62,865 nt of DNA from a virus. A model generated the notes under the pieces. It saw only the letters and a program-made list of their open reading frames with translations, had not been told where the DNA came from and made no database searches. Positions 48,687 to 58,485 of the stretch are shown here, piece by piece (position 1 is the stretch's first letter; each line of letters opens with the position of its first letter). The DNA lies in IMG/VR virus record IMGVR_UViG_3300034023_000183, positions 1 through 62,865 of that record, one strand, 5' to 3'. The translations under genes and the position numbers were made by a program.

Positions 48687-50890
48687 GTCTATACGCCATA
48701 CTCCCAGACCATATATCACCACAAGCCAGAAAGGCTCACAAGTGGGTGTATGGTTATGACGAGAAGTATGACGTTGTTGTTATATCTAAGGATGGTACAA
48801 TTGGTGACATCTATGAGATAAACGGATTGAAGATTGCACTTCCTGCACTTCAAAAGGCTAAACTGCAAGTAGGCAAGAACAGATGGGAGGTGCGTGAGTA
48901 CCCAAAGGAGTTGGGAAAGCTTAAGACTATATTTGAGTGGAACAACCAGTCGAATGAGTTCAAGGTAAAGTGGGTAGACTTCATACAAGAAGAGTTTGAG
49001 AAGCGTGAAGATGGGCACTGGTTTATGAATAGGAATGTTCCTACATACATAACTGGTAGCCACTACATGTATCTTCAATGGTCAAAGATAGATATCGGTC
49101 TACCAGATTTTCGTGAATCAAACAGAATATTCTTTATATTCTGGGAGGCATGTAAGGCTGACGATCGATGTTATGGTATGTGCTATCTAAAGAACCGTCG
49201 TTCTGGTTTCTCTTTTATGTCCTCTTCAGAGACATCTAACATAGGAACTATATCTAAGGATTCAAAGCTTGGCATATTATCTAAGACTGGTGCCGATGCA
49301 AAGGAGATGTTTATTAATAAGGTTGTACCTATTGTTAGAAACTATCCGTTCTTCTTTAAGCCTATACAGGATGGTATGGATAATCCAAAGACAGAGTTGT
49401 CGTTTAGGGTTCCAGCAAAGAAGATCACAAAGAAAAACATGGCTGAGCACGACGATGATGACATCGTTGGACTAGACACTACTATTGACTGGTTAAACAC
49501 AGCAGACAACTCGTATGATGGTCAGAAGTTAATAAACCTAGTACATGACGAGAGTGGTAAATGGTTAACGCCAAACAACATTCTAAGCAACTGGCGTGTA
49601 ACAAAGACATGTCTTCGTTTGGGTAGCCGTATAGTTGGTAAGTGTATGATGGGGTCAACTGTGAACGCACTGGCAAAAGGTGGACAGAACTTCAAGGATC
49701 TTTACATGGACTCCGATCCAAGAAAAAGAAATAACAACGGACAGACTAAGAGTGGTCTTTACTCTTTGTTTATACCTATGGAGTATAACTTGGAGGGGTT
49801 CATTGATGAGTACGGACACTCTGTAATAAATGATCCAGAGAAACCTATCATGGGTATTGACGGACGGTTGATAAAGATAGGTGCCGTTACATACTGGCAG
49901 AACGAGGTTGATGCTTTGAAGTCAGATCCAGATGCATTGAACGAATACTACAGACAGTACCCTAGGACCGAGTCTCACGCATTTAGAGATGAGTCCAAGC
50001 AGTCTTTATTCAACTTGACTAAGATATATCAGCAGATCGACTATAATGACTCTCTGATAAAGGATCGTGTGCTTACACGTGGATACTTCCACTGGAGAGA
50101 TGGCGTGAAGGACTCAACGGTAGTTTGGACACCAGACCCACGTGGTAGATTCATCGTCTCATGGATACCGCCAGAGAAGATGAGAAATAATGTGATTGTG
50201 AAGAACGGTAAAAAATATCCTGGAAATGATGAATACGGAGCTTTTGGTTGTGACCCATATGATATATCTGGAGTCGTTGGTGGAGGTGGATCGAATGGTG
50301 CGCTACATGGTCTTACTACCTTTAGTATGTCGCCCGACGTTCCCTCGAATATGTTTTTCCTTGAGTATATAGCTAGGCCACAGACGGCAGAGATATTCTT
50401 TGAGGACGTACTTATGGCGTGTATATTTTACGGTATGCCTATACTTGCGGAGAACAATAAGCCTAGACTTTTGTATCACTTCAAGAACAGAGGGTATAGG
50501 GGTTATTCGATGAGCCGTCCAGACAAGGCTATTGGTCAGTTGTCGAAGACGGAGCAGGAGCTTGGTGGAATACCGAACACGTCTGAAGACATAAAGCAGG
50601 CACATGCTGCTGGTATTGAGTCGTACATCGAACAGTATGTAGGTCTAGATCAAGAGGGCGAGTACAGAGACTCAGACACCATGGGTAATATGTACTTTGC
50701 ACGTACTCTTGAGGACTGGGCTAGGTACGATATAAATAACCGTACAAAGCACGATGCCTCGATTAGTTCTGGTCTGGCAATTATGGCTACACGTAGACAT
50801 ACATTTAGGACCGAAGTAAAGAAATCAAAAATAAGTGTTAACTTTGCTAGATATAACAACAAGGGCAACAACAGTCAAATCATCAAATGA
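48683..50890 (+). CDS. terL: Large terminase subunit
   Basis: 735 residues. ATPase part: Walker A-like R-R-S-G-F-S-F near 172-178 (a Gly-poor variant typical of crAss-like TerL), Walker B L-V-H-D-E near 288, coupling motif GST near 324. Nuclease part: first acidic residue in FGCDPYD (about 522), second in PILAENNK, third in NRTKHDASISSG. It cuts concatemers and drives DNA into the head. Start overlaps the previous stop, and its stop overlaps the portal start (ATGA). Confidence 0.92.
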   Translation: MSLYAILPDHISPQARKAHKWVYGYDEKYDVVVISKDGTIGDIYEINGLKIALPALQKAKLQVGKNRWEVREYPKELGKLKTIFEWNNQSNEFKVKWVDFIQEEFEKREDGHWFMNRNVPTYITGSHYMYLQWSKIDIGLPDFRESNRIFFIFWEACKADDRCYGMCYLKNRRSGFSFMSSSETSNIGTISKDSKLGILSKTGADAKEMFINKVVPIVRNYPFFFKPIQDGMDNPKTELSFRVPAKKITKKNMAEHDDDDIVGLDTTIDWLNTADNSYDGQKLINLVHDESGKWLTPNNILSNWRVTKTCLRLGSRIVGKCMMGSTVNALAKGGQNFKDLYMDSDPRKRNNNGQTKSGLYSLFIPMEYNLEGFIDEYGHSVINDPEKPIMGIDGRLIKIGAVTYWQNEVDALKSDPDALNEYYRQYPRTESHAFRDESKQSLFNLTKIYQQIDYNDSLIKDRVLTRGYFHWRDGVKDSTVVWTPDPRGRFIVSWIPPEKMRNNVIVKNGKKYPGNDEYGAFGCDPYDISGVVGGGGSNGALHGLTTFSMSPDVPSNMFFLEYIARPQTAEIFFEDVLMACIFYGMPILAENNKPRLLYHFKNRGYRGYSMSRPDKAIGQLSKTEQELGGIPNTSEDIKQAHAAGIESYIEQYVGLDQEGEYRDSDTMGNMYFARTLEDWARYDINNRTKHDASISSGLAIMATRRHTFRTEVKKSKISVNFARYNNKGNNSQIIK

Positions 50891-53313
50891 ATAAGCCAGA
50901 GATAATTGTTAAAGCTACGCCCTTTCCAGATCCGCTAGCCACTGATGCAGAAAAGGCTACACCAGAGTATGGACTCCGAGTCGGAAAAGCCATAGAGGGT
51001 GAATGGTTCAAGAGAAAGGGTATGTCTTGCAGATACTACGACCAAGTAGGTGAGTTTCATCGACTTAGATTGTATGCTCGTGGAGAACAGCCAATAGAGA
51101 AGTATAAGAATGAGTTTGTCATCGATGGTGACATGTCTTATCTTAACCTTAACTGGAGTATTGTTCCGATCATACCTAAGTTTGTTGACATCGTTGTCAA
51201 TGGGATGGCTGACCGTATGTATAGTATTCGTGCAGAAGCACAGGACGCAGTATCGGCAGAGAAGAAGAACGTGTTCCAGGACATGATCGAGGCAGACATG
51301 GCGGCAAAGGATTTCTTGTTAAAGACAAAGGAAGAGTTTGGTGTTGATGCATTTAATGTTAAGCCAGAGGAGTTGCCAGAGAATGACGAGGAGATGGAGT
51401 TGTACATGAACTTGAAGTACAAGCCTTCTATCGAAATTGCAGAAGAGATTGCCATTGATACTATATTAAAGATGAGTGACTTTAAACTCATAGAGGAGAT
51501 GATCGACAAGGATCAGACTGAGATTGGTGTATCGTGGGTTAAGCATGAATTTTTAGCTGGTGAAGGTGTACGAGTTGAGTATGTTGACCCAGCGAATATG
51601 ATATGGAGCTATTCAGAGAAGCCAGACTTTTCTGATTCTTTTTACTTCGGTGAAATCAAGCAGCTCCACTACACAGAGATATTGAAGATTGTTCCAGACA
51701 TTACAGATGAGGAGTTAAAGACTATCCGTGACGCTGGGTCTGCTTGGAACAACTACTACCCTATTATTAGAAGATACCAAGATGACATCTTCTTGAGTGA
51801 TGTGGTAAACCTCATCTACTTCAACTACAAGAGTAGCAAGAAGTATGTACACAAGAAGAAGTATCTAAACAATGGTGGTGTCCGAGTGATACCTAAAGAT
51901 GATAGCTTCAATCCTACTGGTGATAATGAGAACTTTGAGAAGTTAGAGTTTTCAAGAGAGGTATGGTATGAGGGTGTTCTAGTTGCAGGTACAAACATTA
52001 TACTCAAGTGGGATTTGATGAAGAACATGGTTCGTCCTAAGTCTGCATCAGAGAAAGCATTGCCTAGTTATGTTGGTTTCGCACCACGTATGTATAAGGG
52101 CAAGATTGACTCACTTGTTAAGCGTATGATTCCATTTGCTGACCAGATTCAATTGATACACTTAAAGCTTCAGCAAGTACAATCTCGCATTATACCAGAT
52201 GGTGTATTTATTGATGCTGACGGATTGAATGAGGTTGACCTTGGACAAGGTGCAGCATACACTCCAGAAGATGCATTGAGATTATATTTCCAGACTGGAT
52301 CTGTTGTCGGTCGTTCTTATACGGGTGATGGAGAATTTAATAACGCTCGTGTTCCAATTCAAGAGTTGGGTGCTAGTAGTGGACAGTCTAAGATTGCTTC
52401 GTTGATTGGAAGCTACAACCACTATCTGAACATGATTAGAGATGTGACGGGGCTCAATGAGGCACGTGACGGATCTATGCCATCTACAGACGCATTGGTT
52501 GGTGTACAAAAGCTAGCAGCATTAAACAGTAACACAGCAACAAGACACATTCTTGAGGCTAAGTTGATGCAGATACGTAGACTTGCTATATGTCTGTCTG
52601 TTCGTATATCTGACATATTGGAGTATGCAGAGTTTAAGAATCAGTTTGCTATGCAAATTGGCAAGTACAACTTGTCTATTCTGCAAGATGTAAAGAATCT
52701 TTACTTGCATGACTTCGGTATCTTCATTGACCTTCTTCCAGATGAGGAAGAGCGTCAGATGTTGGAGAATAACATTGCCATTGCATTGCAGAGAGACAGT
52801 ATCGACCTTGAGGACGCTATTGACATCCGTAACGTGAAGAACATTAAGCTTGCAAATGAGTTGTTAAAGATGAAGCGTAAGCGTAAGTTGAAGGCAATGC
52901 AAGAGCGTGAGGACCAACAGATGCAGATGCAGGGTCAGATCAATGCTCAGTCTCAACAAGCTGCTGCACAAGCTAAGATGGAACAGCTACAGATGGAGGT
53001 TCAAGTTAAGTCTCAGATCAAACAAGCAGAGACTCAGTTGTATATTCAACAGATGCAAGCAGAGGCTCAGATTAAGCTTATGTTGATGCAAGAAGAGTTC
53101 AACTTTAACATGCAGTTGAAGGGGGTTGAGGTTGACGGAATGTCAAAGAGAGACCAAGATAAAGAAAAAGCTAAAGATAAACGAGTAGATCTACAAGCTA
53201 CTAGACAATCAGAACTTATTGAGCAACGTCAAAAACAGTTGCCAGCTAAAAACTTTGAGTCTGAGGAAGACACGCTAGATGGATTTGATTTATCATCATT
53301 CGGACCTAAATAA
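50887..53313 (+). CDS. Portal protein
   Basis: 808 residues, following TerL directly. The N-terminal half has a long helical and mixed core with PANMIWSYSEKPDFSD and YYPIIRRYQDDIFLS; the wing and stem follow, with PFADQIQLIHLKLQQVQ and DVTGLNEARDGS. The last 170 residues are Gln/Met-rich coiled coil. Size and place match crAss-like portals, which form the dodecameric ring at the head vertex. Confidence 0.85.
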   Translation: MNKPEIIVKATPFPDPLATDAEKATPEYGLRVGKAIEGEWFKRKGMSCRYYDQVGEFHRLRLYARGEQPIEKYKNEFVIDGDMSYLNLNWSIVPIIPKFVDIVVNGMADRMYSIRAEAQDAVSAEKKNVFQDMIEADMAAKDFLLKTKEEFGVDAFNVKPEELPENDEEMELYMNLKYKPSIEIAEEIAIDTILKMSDFKLIEEMIDKDQTEIGVSWVKHEFLAGEGVRVEYVDPANMIWSYSEKPDFSDSFYFGEIKQLHYTEILKIVPDITDEELKTIRDAGSAWNNYYPIIRRYQDDIFLSDVVNLIYFNYKSSKKYVHKKKYLNNGGVRVIPKDDSFNPTGDNENFEKLEFSREVWYEGVLVAGTNIILKWDLMKNMVRPKSASEKALPSYVGFAPRMYKGKIDSLVKRMIPFADQIQLIHLKLQQVQSRIIPDGVFIDADGLNEVDLGQGAAYTPEDALRLYFQTGSVVGRSYTGDGEFNNARVPIQELGASSGQSKIASLIGSYNHYLNMIRDVTGLNEARDGSMPSTDALVGVQKLAALNSNTATRHILEAKLMQIRRLAICLSVRISDILEYAEFKNQFAMQIGKYNLSILQDVKNLYLHDFGIFIDLLPDEEERQMLENNIAIALQRDSIDLEDAIDIRNVKNIKLANELLKMKRKRKLKAMQEREDQQMQMQGQINAQSQQAAAQAKMEQLQMEVQVKSQIKQAETQLYIQQMQAEAQIKLMLMQEEFNFNMQLKGVEVDGMSKRDQDKEKAKDKRVDLQATRQSELIEQRQKQLPAKNFESEEDTLDGFDLSSFGPK

Positions 53314-53321
53314 TAAATAAT

Positions 53322-53663
53322 ATGACACCAGGAAAATTTATAGGTATGTTGTTCCAGTCAAGAGACATGATGCACTTGACACACTTGGACACTACATCAT
53401 TTGCAGAACATAAGGCACTTGGGGCTTACTACGATGCAATTTTGGATTTGACAGACTCATTTACTGAGAAGTACTTTGGTCGTAACAAACGAGTAGAGAT
53501 CGTAATCCCAGAATCTAAGAAGATGTCAGCTGTAGAGCACATGAAGGCTATGCAGAAGACTATCGAGGCAGAGCGTGATAACTATCCGTCAGATCTTCAG
53601 AACATCATGGATGAGATGTTAGGTCTTGTAAATAAAACATTGTATTTATTGACGTTGGTATGA
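53322..53663 (+). CDS. DUF5856-like protein
   Basis: 113 residues, helical. LFQSRDMMHLTHLDTTSFAEHKALGAYYDAILDLTD is the hallmark I link with DUF5856, thought to be a ferritin-like four-helix bundle. The closing part is MQKTIEAERDNYPSDLQNIMDEMLGLV. Its function in phages is not known; position suggests an assembly or virion role. Start of next gene overlaps by 4 bases. Confidence 0.6.
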   Translation: MTPGKFIGMLFQSRDMMHLTHLDTTSFAEHKALGAYYDAILDLTDSFTEKYFGRNKRVEIVIPESKKMSAVEHMKAMQKTIEAERDNYPSDLQNIMDEMLGLVNKTLYLLTLV

Positions 53664-53941
53664 TGAAGGACTCCAGACTTGAAAGAGCTGGAGTTTCTGG
53701 TTATAACAAGCCAAAGAGAACTCCAGGTCATCCTACGAAGTCGCACATAGTTGTGGCTAAGGAGGGAGATAATGTAAAGACCATTCGTTTTGGTCAACAA
53801 GGTGTGTCTGGTTCTCCTAAGAAAGCTGGTGAATCAAAGTCATACAGAGAGCGTAGAGAGTCATTTAAGGCTCGACATGCTGGTAATATTTCCAAAGGAA
53901 AAATGTCTGCCGCTTACTGGGCTGACAAGGTGAAATGGTGA
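53660..53941 (+). CDS. Conserved basic phage protein near portal
   Basis: 93 residues, basic. TPGHPTKSHIVVAKEG, KTIRFGQQGVSG and the closing FKARHAGNISKGKMSAAYWADKVKW form a pattern common in aquatic phages next to portal or scaffold genes. Function unknown, perhaps a packaged or head protein. Confidence 0.7.
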   Translation: MMKDSRLERAGVSGYNKPKRTPGHPTKSHIVVAKEGDNVKTIRFGQQGVSGSPKKAGESKSYRERRESFKARHAGNISKGKMSAAYWADKVKW

Positions 53942-53942
53942 T

Positions 53943-53964
53943 ATTACTTTTTTAAGTAATTTTG
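53943..53964 (+). promoter_or_regulatory. Hairpin followed by TAATTTTG promoter
   Basis: ATTACTT and AAGTAAT (7 bp, TTTT loop) merge with TAATTTTG (53957-53964), a TAnnTTTG element. It stands before the scaffold and capsid genes; an extra promoter here would raise head protein output. Confidence 0.6.
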
Positions 53965-53986
53965 CAGTAATTTAAATTAAATCAAA

Positions 53987-55066
53987 ATGGAGAATTTTAA
54001 AGTTCGTTCCGTAGACTTTGATCAAAAGTCTGTGGTAGAAGTAGAAAAAGAACTTGTTGAACAGCATGAACAAAAGCTTGCTGAACAACAAGAAGAAGTA
54101 ACACCACAAGTAGAAGTTGAGCCAGAGGTTAAACCTACAGTGGAGATAAAAGACGAAGACGTTCTTTCATATATTGGAAACAGATACAACAAAGAGATTA
54201 AGTCTCTTGATGAACTGTTTGAACAGCGAGAGTCTAATGGGGAGCTTGATCCAGAGATTGCTACATACATGAAGTATAAGCAAGAGACTGGAAGAAGTTA
54301 CGATGACTTTGTCAAGTTGAATCGTGACATTGACAAGGTTGACCAGATGTCTCTATTAGCTGAATACAAGAAGCAAGTAGAAGAACTTGATGATGAGGAT
54401 GTAGCATGGGAGCTATCAAAGTATGAATACGATGAGGACCTAGATGACGAATCGGAGATCAAGGAGAAAAAACTTGCTGTTAAAAAGGAACTGAAGAAGG
54501 CGAAGGAATACTTCGAGAAGCAGAAAGATCAGTATAAAGTACCTCTTGAGTCAAAAGGTAACTCTGTCCCAGATGCAGATCGTGAGGAATACGAAGCTTT
54601 CCGAAAGTATAAACAGTCGGAATCATCACAAGAGGAGGACAATCAGAAGCGGTCTCAGTATTTTGCTGATAAGACAGACTCACTATTCAACGATAAGTTT
54701 GAAGGTTTCAAATATAATGTCGGAGAAGAGAGTTTTGTTTTTAAACCAGCGGAGGCTAATGTTCTTAAGCAGAACCAATCAAACCTAGTGGAGTTTATTC
54801 AGAGCTTTCTAGATGAGAACGGATATCTTAAGGATGCAGAGGATTACCACCGAAGAATAGCGATGGCTATGAATCCAGAGAAGTTTGCTCAGTATTTTTA
54901 CGAGCAGGGTAAGGCTAAGGGTATTGAAGGTATTTCACGAGATAGTAAAAACATTGATATGAGCACTCGTCCAAGTACACAAGTAGCACCAAGCAATACT
55001 GGATTCCAGGTTAGAGCTGTTGATGATGGAACTGACAATATATACAAAATAAAAAGTAAAAAGTAA
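53987..55066 (+). CDS. Scaffolding-type protein
   Basis: 359 residues, very acidic and helical. N-terminal third with Glu/Gln-rich coiled coil, acidic middle (LDDEDVAWELSKYEYDEDLDDE), and a C-terminal part with FAQYFYEQGKAKG and a basic tail (KIKSKK). Acidic helical proteins between portal and capsid genes are the scaffolding proteins of tailed phages; the basic C-terminus fits capsid binding. Confidence 0.65.
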   Translation: MENFKVRSVDFDQKSVVEVEKELVEQHEQKLAEQQEEVTPQVEVEPEVKPTVEIKDEDVLSYIGNRYNKEIKSLDELFEQRESNGELDPEIATYMKYKQETGRSYDDFVKLNRDIDKVDQMSLLAEYKKQVEELDDEDVAWELSKYEYDEDLDDESEIKEKKLAVKKELKKAKEYFEKQKDQYKVPLESKGNSVPDADREEYEAFRKYKQSESSQEEDNQKRSQYFADKTDSLFNDKFEGFKYNVGEESFVFKPAEANVLKQNQSNLVEFIQSFLDENGYLKDAEDYHRRIAMAMNPEKFAQYFYEQGKAKGIEGISRDSKNIDMSTRPSTQVAPSNTGFQVRAVDDGTDNIYKIKSKK

Positions 55067-55087
55067 AACAACTAAAACTAAAACAAA

Positions 55088-56485
55088 ATGGCTGGTACAT
55101 TACAATCAAGCCCTACATTCGAACTAAAGCCAAGTTCGGTTAAGGCTACGTTGCAAAGCAACTACATTACTAATTTTGACTTCTTGAATCAATATCTTCC
55201 AGATGTTTATGAGCAAGAATTCGAGCGTTATGGAAACCGCACAATTGCTGGATTCCTTCGTCAACTTGGAGCTGAGATTCCATCTAACTCTGACTTGATT
55301 AAGTGGACTGAGCAAGGTCGTTTGCATACTAAATACATCGCTTGTTCCATTGCTTACGGATCTGGTAACGATACAGCTACATTGACTGTAGCAGATTCTG
55401 GTATTTCTGCATGTAACTTCCGAGTTGGACAGACAGTTTTCTTGTCTTCTAATGTAGCTAATCAATCTGACAAAGCTATCATTACAGCTGTATCTGGATT
55501 GACATTTACTGTAGCTTACTATGCTGCGGCTGGAGGTACTATTACAGATAGCGGTAACAATGACATCACTGCATTCGTTTACGGTTCTGAGTTCAAAAAA
55601 GGAGCTAACGGAATGAACGGATCTCTTGAGGCTGAAGTTAAAATCTTTGACGTTTCTCCTATCATCATCAAAGATAAATTTGCTATCTCTGGATCAGATA
55701 TGGCTCAAATTGGTTGGGTTGAAGTAGAAGGTGATAACGGAATGGGATATCTTTGGTACTTGAAGTCACAACACGAAACTCGTCTACGTTTCGAGGACTA
55801 CCTTGAAATGATGATGGTTGAGCACGTTGAAGCAGAAGCAAACTCTGGTGCTATTGCTGTTACTGGAGACGTAGGTAACAAAGGTACTGAAGGTCTTTTC
55901 ACAGCTGTTGCAAGTCGTGGTAACGTATGGTCTGGTGGTGTTCCATCAACTATGCAAGATTTCGATGATATCTTGAACCGTTTGGACAAGCAAGGATCTA
56001 TCGCTGAAAACACATTGTTCATCAACCGTGACTTCTCTTTGTCTATCGACGATATGTTGGCAGCACAAAACTCTTACGGAGTTGGAGGTACATCTTACGG
56101 TTTGTTTGACAATGACAAAGAGATGGCTCTTAACCTTGGATTCACAGGATTCCGTCGTGGTTCTTATGACTTCTACAAGACTGACTGGAAATACTTGAAC
56201 GATGCAACTCTTCGTGGAGGTATCGTAGGTGGTGTTATCAACGGAATCATGGTTCCTGCTGGCACAATGTCTGTTTACGATCAAGTTATCGGGAAGAACC
56301 TTAAGCGTCCATTCTTGCACGTTCGTTACCGTCAATCTGAAACTGAAAACCGTCGTTACAAGACTTGGATGACAGGTTCAGCTGGTGGAGCACAAACTAG
56401 CGACTTGGATGCAATGGAAGTTCACTTCTTGTCTGAGCGTGCACTTTGTACACTTGGAGCGAACAACTTCTTCATGTTCCAATAA
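55088..56485 (+). CDS. Major capsid protein
   Basis: 465 residues. Pattern of crAss-like capsid proteins: LKPSSVKATLQSNYITNFDF at the start, YEQEFERYGNRTIAGFLRQLG, a Thr/Ala-rich inserted beta domain (about 95-165) that is probably surface-exposed, and RYRQSETENRRYKTWMTGSAGG near the end. Codon choice is more biased (GGT, GCT, CGT, TCT) than in neighbours, consistent with very high expression. A terminator follows. HK97-type fold is expected from the family. Confidence 0.88.
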   Translation: MAGTLQSSPTFELKPSSVKATLQSNYITNFDFLNQYLPDVYEQEFERYGNRTIAGFLRQLGAEIPSNSDLIKWTEQGRLHTKYIACSIAYGSGNDTATLTVADSGISACNFRVGQTVFLSSNVANQSDKAIITAVSGLTFTVAYYAAAGGTITDSGNNDITAFVYGSEFKKGANGMNGSLEAEVKIFDVSPIIIKDKFAISGSDMAQIGWVEVEGDNGMGYLWYLKSQHETRLRFEDYLEMMMVEHVEAEANSGAIAVTGDVGNKGTEGLFTAVASRGNVWSGGVPSTMQDFDDILNRLDKQGSIAENTLFINRDFSLSIDDMLAAQNSYGVGGTSYGLFDNDKEMALNLGFTGFRRGSYDFYKTDWKYLNDATLRGGIVGGVINGIMVPAGTMSVYDQVIGKNLKRPFLHVRYRQSETENRRYKTWMTGSAGGAQTSDLDAMEVHFLSERALCTLGANNFFMFQ

Positions 56486-56501
56486 TAGAATATCAAATAC
56501 T

Positions 56502-56523
56502 GGGGAGGGCTTAGGCTCTCCCC
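56502..56523 (+). terminator. Terminator after capsid gene
   Basis: GGGGAGGGC and GCTCTCCCC arms with TTAG loop, then TTATTTTC. Strong stem, short T run. Confidence 0.85.
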
Positions 56524-56551
56524 TTATTTTCTTAATTTAAATCTAAATCAA

Positions 56552-57301
56552 ATGAAAACAACAAAAACCTATTTACTGGTTAACAAAGCCCCGTTGTCTT
56601 TAATTCTTCAATCTAGAGACAGCAAAAGACGAAGACTTCTTTATAACGATACAGAAAAAAAGAAGCAAAGAAGTTTGCGATATGCAAGCAATCAAGACTC
56701 CCCATTTATTGATGAACAAGATGAAAACTTTATCTGTGAACCTATTGTGTTTGAAGATGGAATTTTAAATGTTCAAGACGATAACTATATCTTAAATAGA
56801 TTTATGGAAATTCATCCAGATAATGTTGCTAATGGAGGGACATTATTTGAATTGTTTGATCCAGAAAAAGAAGCAGCAGAAATGTTGAAGTGGGAAGATC
56901 TTGTTTTAGATGCTAAGATTGCAGCACGAACTATGGAGCCAGACAAGATGGTAGCCATCATTAGAATATTTAAGGATACCAATATCGATCCATCTAAGAT
57001 GACAATTCAAGAATTGCGTTGGGAGGTTCGTCAAATTGCAGAAAGATATCCAGAAGATTTCCTACAAGCTATTGATGATCCAGATTTGTTTGTGGATGAT
57101 CTTGGAGTAAAAGCTATTAACGATGGATTTGTATCTGTTCGAAATGGTGGACGTGATCTTCACTACAACTTAAAAGACAACAAGAAACGAATGTTCTCAG
57201 TTCCTATGGGAGAAGATCCACATAGTGCTTTAGCCGCATGGTTTAAGACAGAGGACGGGCATGAGTTCTATCAATATCTAGTTAATCACTACGAACAATA
57301 A
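56552..57301 (+). CDS. Unknown virion-module protein
   Basis: 249 residues. N-terminal basic segment (SRDSKRRRLLYNDTEKKKQ), then ILNVQDDNYILNRFMEIHPDN, and acidic helical second half. Found between capsid and ring genes, a place held by conserved unknown proteins in related phages. It could be a head completion or assembly factor. Confidence 0.55.
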   Translation: MKTTKTYLLVNKAPLSLILQSRDSKRRRLLYNDTEKKKQRSLRYASNQDSPFIDEQDENFICEPIVFEDGILNVQDDNYILNRFMEIHPDNVANGGTLFELFDPEKEAAEMLKWEDLVLDAKIAARTMEPDKMVAIIRIFKDTNIDPSKMTIQELRWEVRQIAERYPEDFLQAIDDPDLFVDDLGVKAINDGFVSVRNGGRDLHYNLKDNKKRMFSVPMGEDPHSALAAWFKTEDGHEFYQYLVNHYEQ

Positions 57302-57306
57302 AATAT

Positions 57307-57337
57307 AGAGGTCGTAAATTGCGACCTCTTTTTTTTA
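57307..57337 (+). terminator. Rho-independent terminator
   Basis: AGAGGTCG and CGACCTCT arms (8 bp), 7-base loop, then eight T. Confidence 0.9.
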
Positions 57338-57346
57338 TTATCTTTG
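57319..57346 (+). promoter_or_regulatory. TATCTTTG promoter overlapping the terminator
   Basis: TATCTTTG at 57339-57346 with TTG 17 bases upstream, so the -33 region lies in the terminator loop and the spacer is its stem and T run. Confidence 0.65.
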
Positions 57347-57376
57347 CGGTGTTATATAACTAATAAACTATAAAAA

Positions 57377-57691
57377 ATGGAAAAGTTCTTAAAATTAACT
57401 GCTAGCTCTAATGTTACACTTATTAATGTTTCTAGCATTCAGTTTGTTGCTACTACGTTAGCTAATCCTACATTAGTAGATGTATTGATCGGTGCAGGTG
57501 GGGCTACTGCTGGTACTGACACTGTTCGTATCACATCTTCTGCTACTGCCGCTGCCGCTGATCAAGTTGCGTTCCGTGATGCTATATATGCTGCTATCGA
57601 GAATGCTAACAAGGCTACAACAAATCCAGATTCATTTATTGTCCCTGTATTGCCTACTGGTACTACTATCGCAAGTGTAGCTTCAGCGTAA
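57377..57691 (+). CDS. Small virion protein candidate (decoration type)
   Basis: 104 residues, Ala/Thr/Val-rich, beta-rich, no Cys. It has its own promoter and terminator, as expected for a highly made small capsid or decoration protein. Role inferred from this context. Confidence 0.55.
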   Translation: MEKFLKLTASSNVTLINVSSIQFVATTLANPTLVDVLIGAGGATAGTDTVRITSSATAAAADQVAFRDAIYAAIENANKATTNPDSFIVPVLPTGTTIASVASA

Positions 57692-57721
57692 GCTTAAACT
57701 AACATTACAATAAATCTATTG

Positions 57722-57755
57722 AAAGGGTAGTCGCCAAGCGTCTGCCCTTTTTTAT
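57722..57755 (+). terminator. Terminator before ring-protein operon
   Basis: AAAGGGTAG and CTGCCCTTT arms (with one extra paired pair CG/CG inside and one mismatch), loop CCAAG, then TTTTT. Confidence 0.85.
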
Positions 57756-57763
57756 TATCTTTG
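57756..57763 (+). promoter_or_regulatory. TATCTTTG promoter
   Basis: TAnnTTTG directly after the terminator T run and 5 bases before the ATG at 57769, so the mRNA is probably leaderless. Confidence 0.65.
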
Positions 57764-57768
57764 CAGAT

Positions 57769-58482
57769 ATGATTAACACTATCCGAAATACCGTCTTATC
57801 GATCATAAGTAAGGATAACCGTGGGTACATCACTCCAGAGGAATTCAACTTGTTCGCACGTCAAGCACAGCTAGAGATTTTCAAGCAGTACTTCTATGAC
57901 TTTGGTCGTGATTTAATCAAGCAGAACGCTCGATTGGTTACGTCTGAGTATTCAGACCATGTTGAGAGAATGGAACACGTTATAAATACGTTCACGGTAA
58001 ACAACGAGGTTCTAGGTTACAACGCAATGAGTGGCAAGTTTTATTTACAAGGAGTAATTGGAAGTCCTACATTGTTTAAGGTAAACAGACTTGTTTACAA
58101 TTTGAATACAGAGATCGAGCAGGTTAGTCAGTACAAGATAATGAACTTAAATGCATCATTGCTTACTGCTCCGTCGTTGAAGTATCCAGCATATATTCTT
58201 GATGAGAATGGGTACAGTGTTTATCCAACAAGCATTACGAGTAATGTTACGATTAATTATATACGCACTCCAATAGATCCTAAGTGGACTTATACGATGG
58301 TTGGAAACGTACCATTGTTTAATCCAGCACAACAAGACTACCGAGACTTCGAGCTTCCAGTAAGTGAGGGTCCATTGTTGGCTGTTAAGATTCTTCAGTA
58401 TGCTGGATTGTCTATCCGTGAGGCAGACGTTGTGCAGGCTATGGAGAGTGAGGAAGCGATTGATATACAAAAAAAGGCATAA
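57769..58482 (+). CDS. Ring/head-tail connector protein, crAss-like
   Basis: 237 residues. It starts with helical MINTIRNTVLSIISKDNRGYITPEEFNLFARQ and ends with LLAVKILQYAGLSIREADVVQ, the plan of ring (connector) proteins of Bacteroidota podoviruses. The middle is beta-rich. Likely forms a ring between portal and tail hub. Three bases to the next gene. Confidence 0.65.
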   Translation: MINTIRNTVLSIISKDNRGYITPEEFNLFARQAQLEIFKQYFYDFGRDLIKQNARLVTSEYSDHVERMEHVINTFTVNNEVLGYNAMSGKFYLQGVIGSPTLFKVNRLVYNLNTEIEQVSQYKIMNLNASLLTAPSLKYPAYILDENGYSVYPTSITSNVTINYIRTPIDPKWTYTMVGNVPLFNPAQQDYRDFELPVSEGPLLAVKILQYAGLSIREADVVQAMESEEAIDIQKKA

Positions 58483-58485
58483 CAG

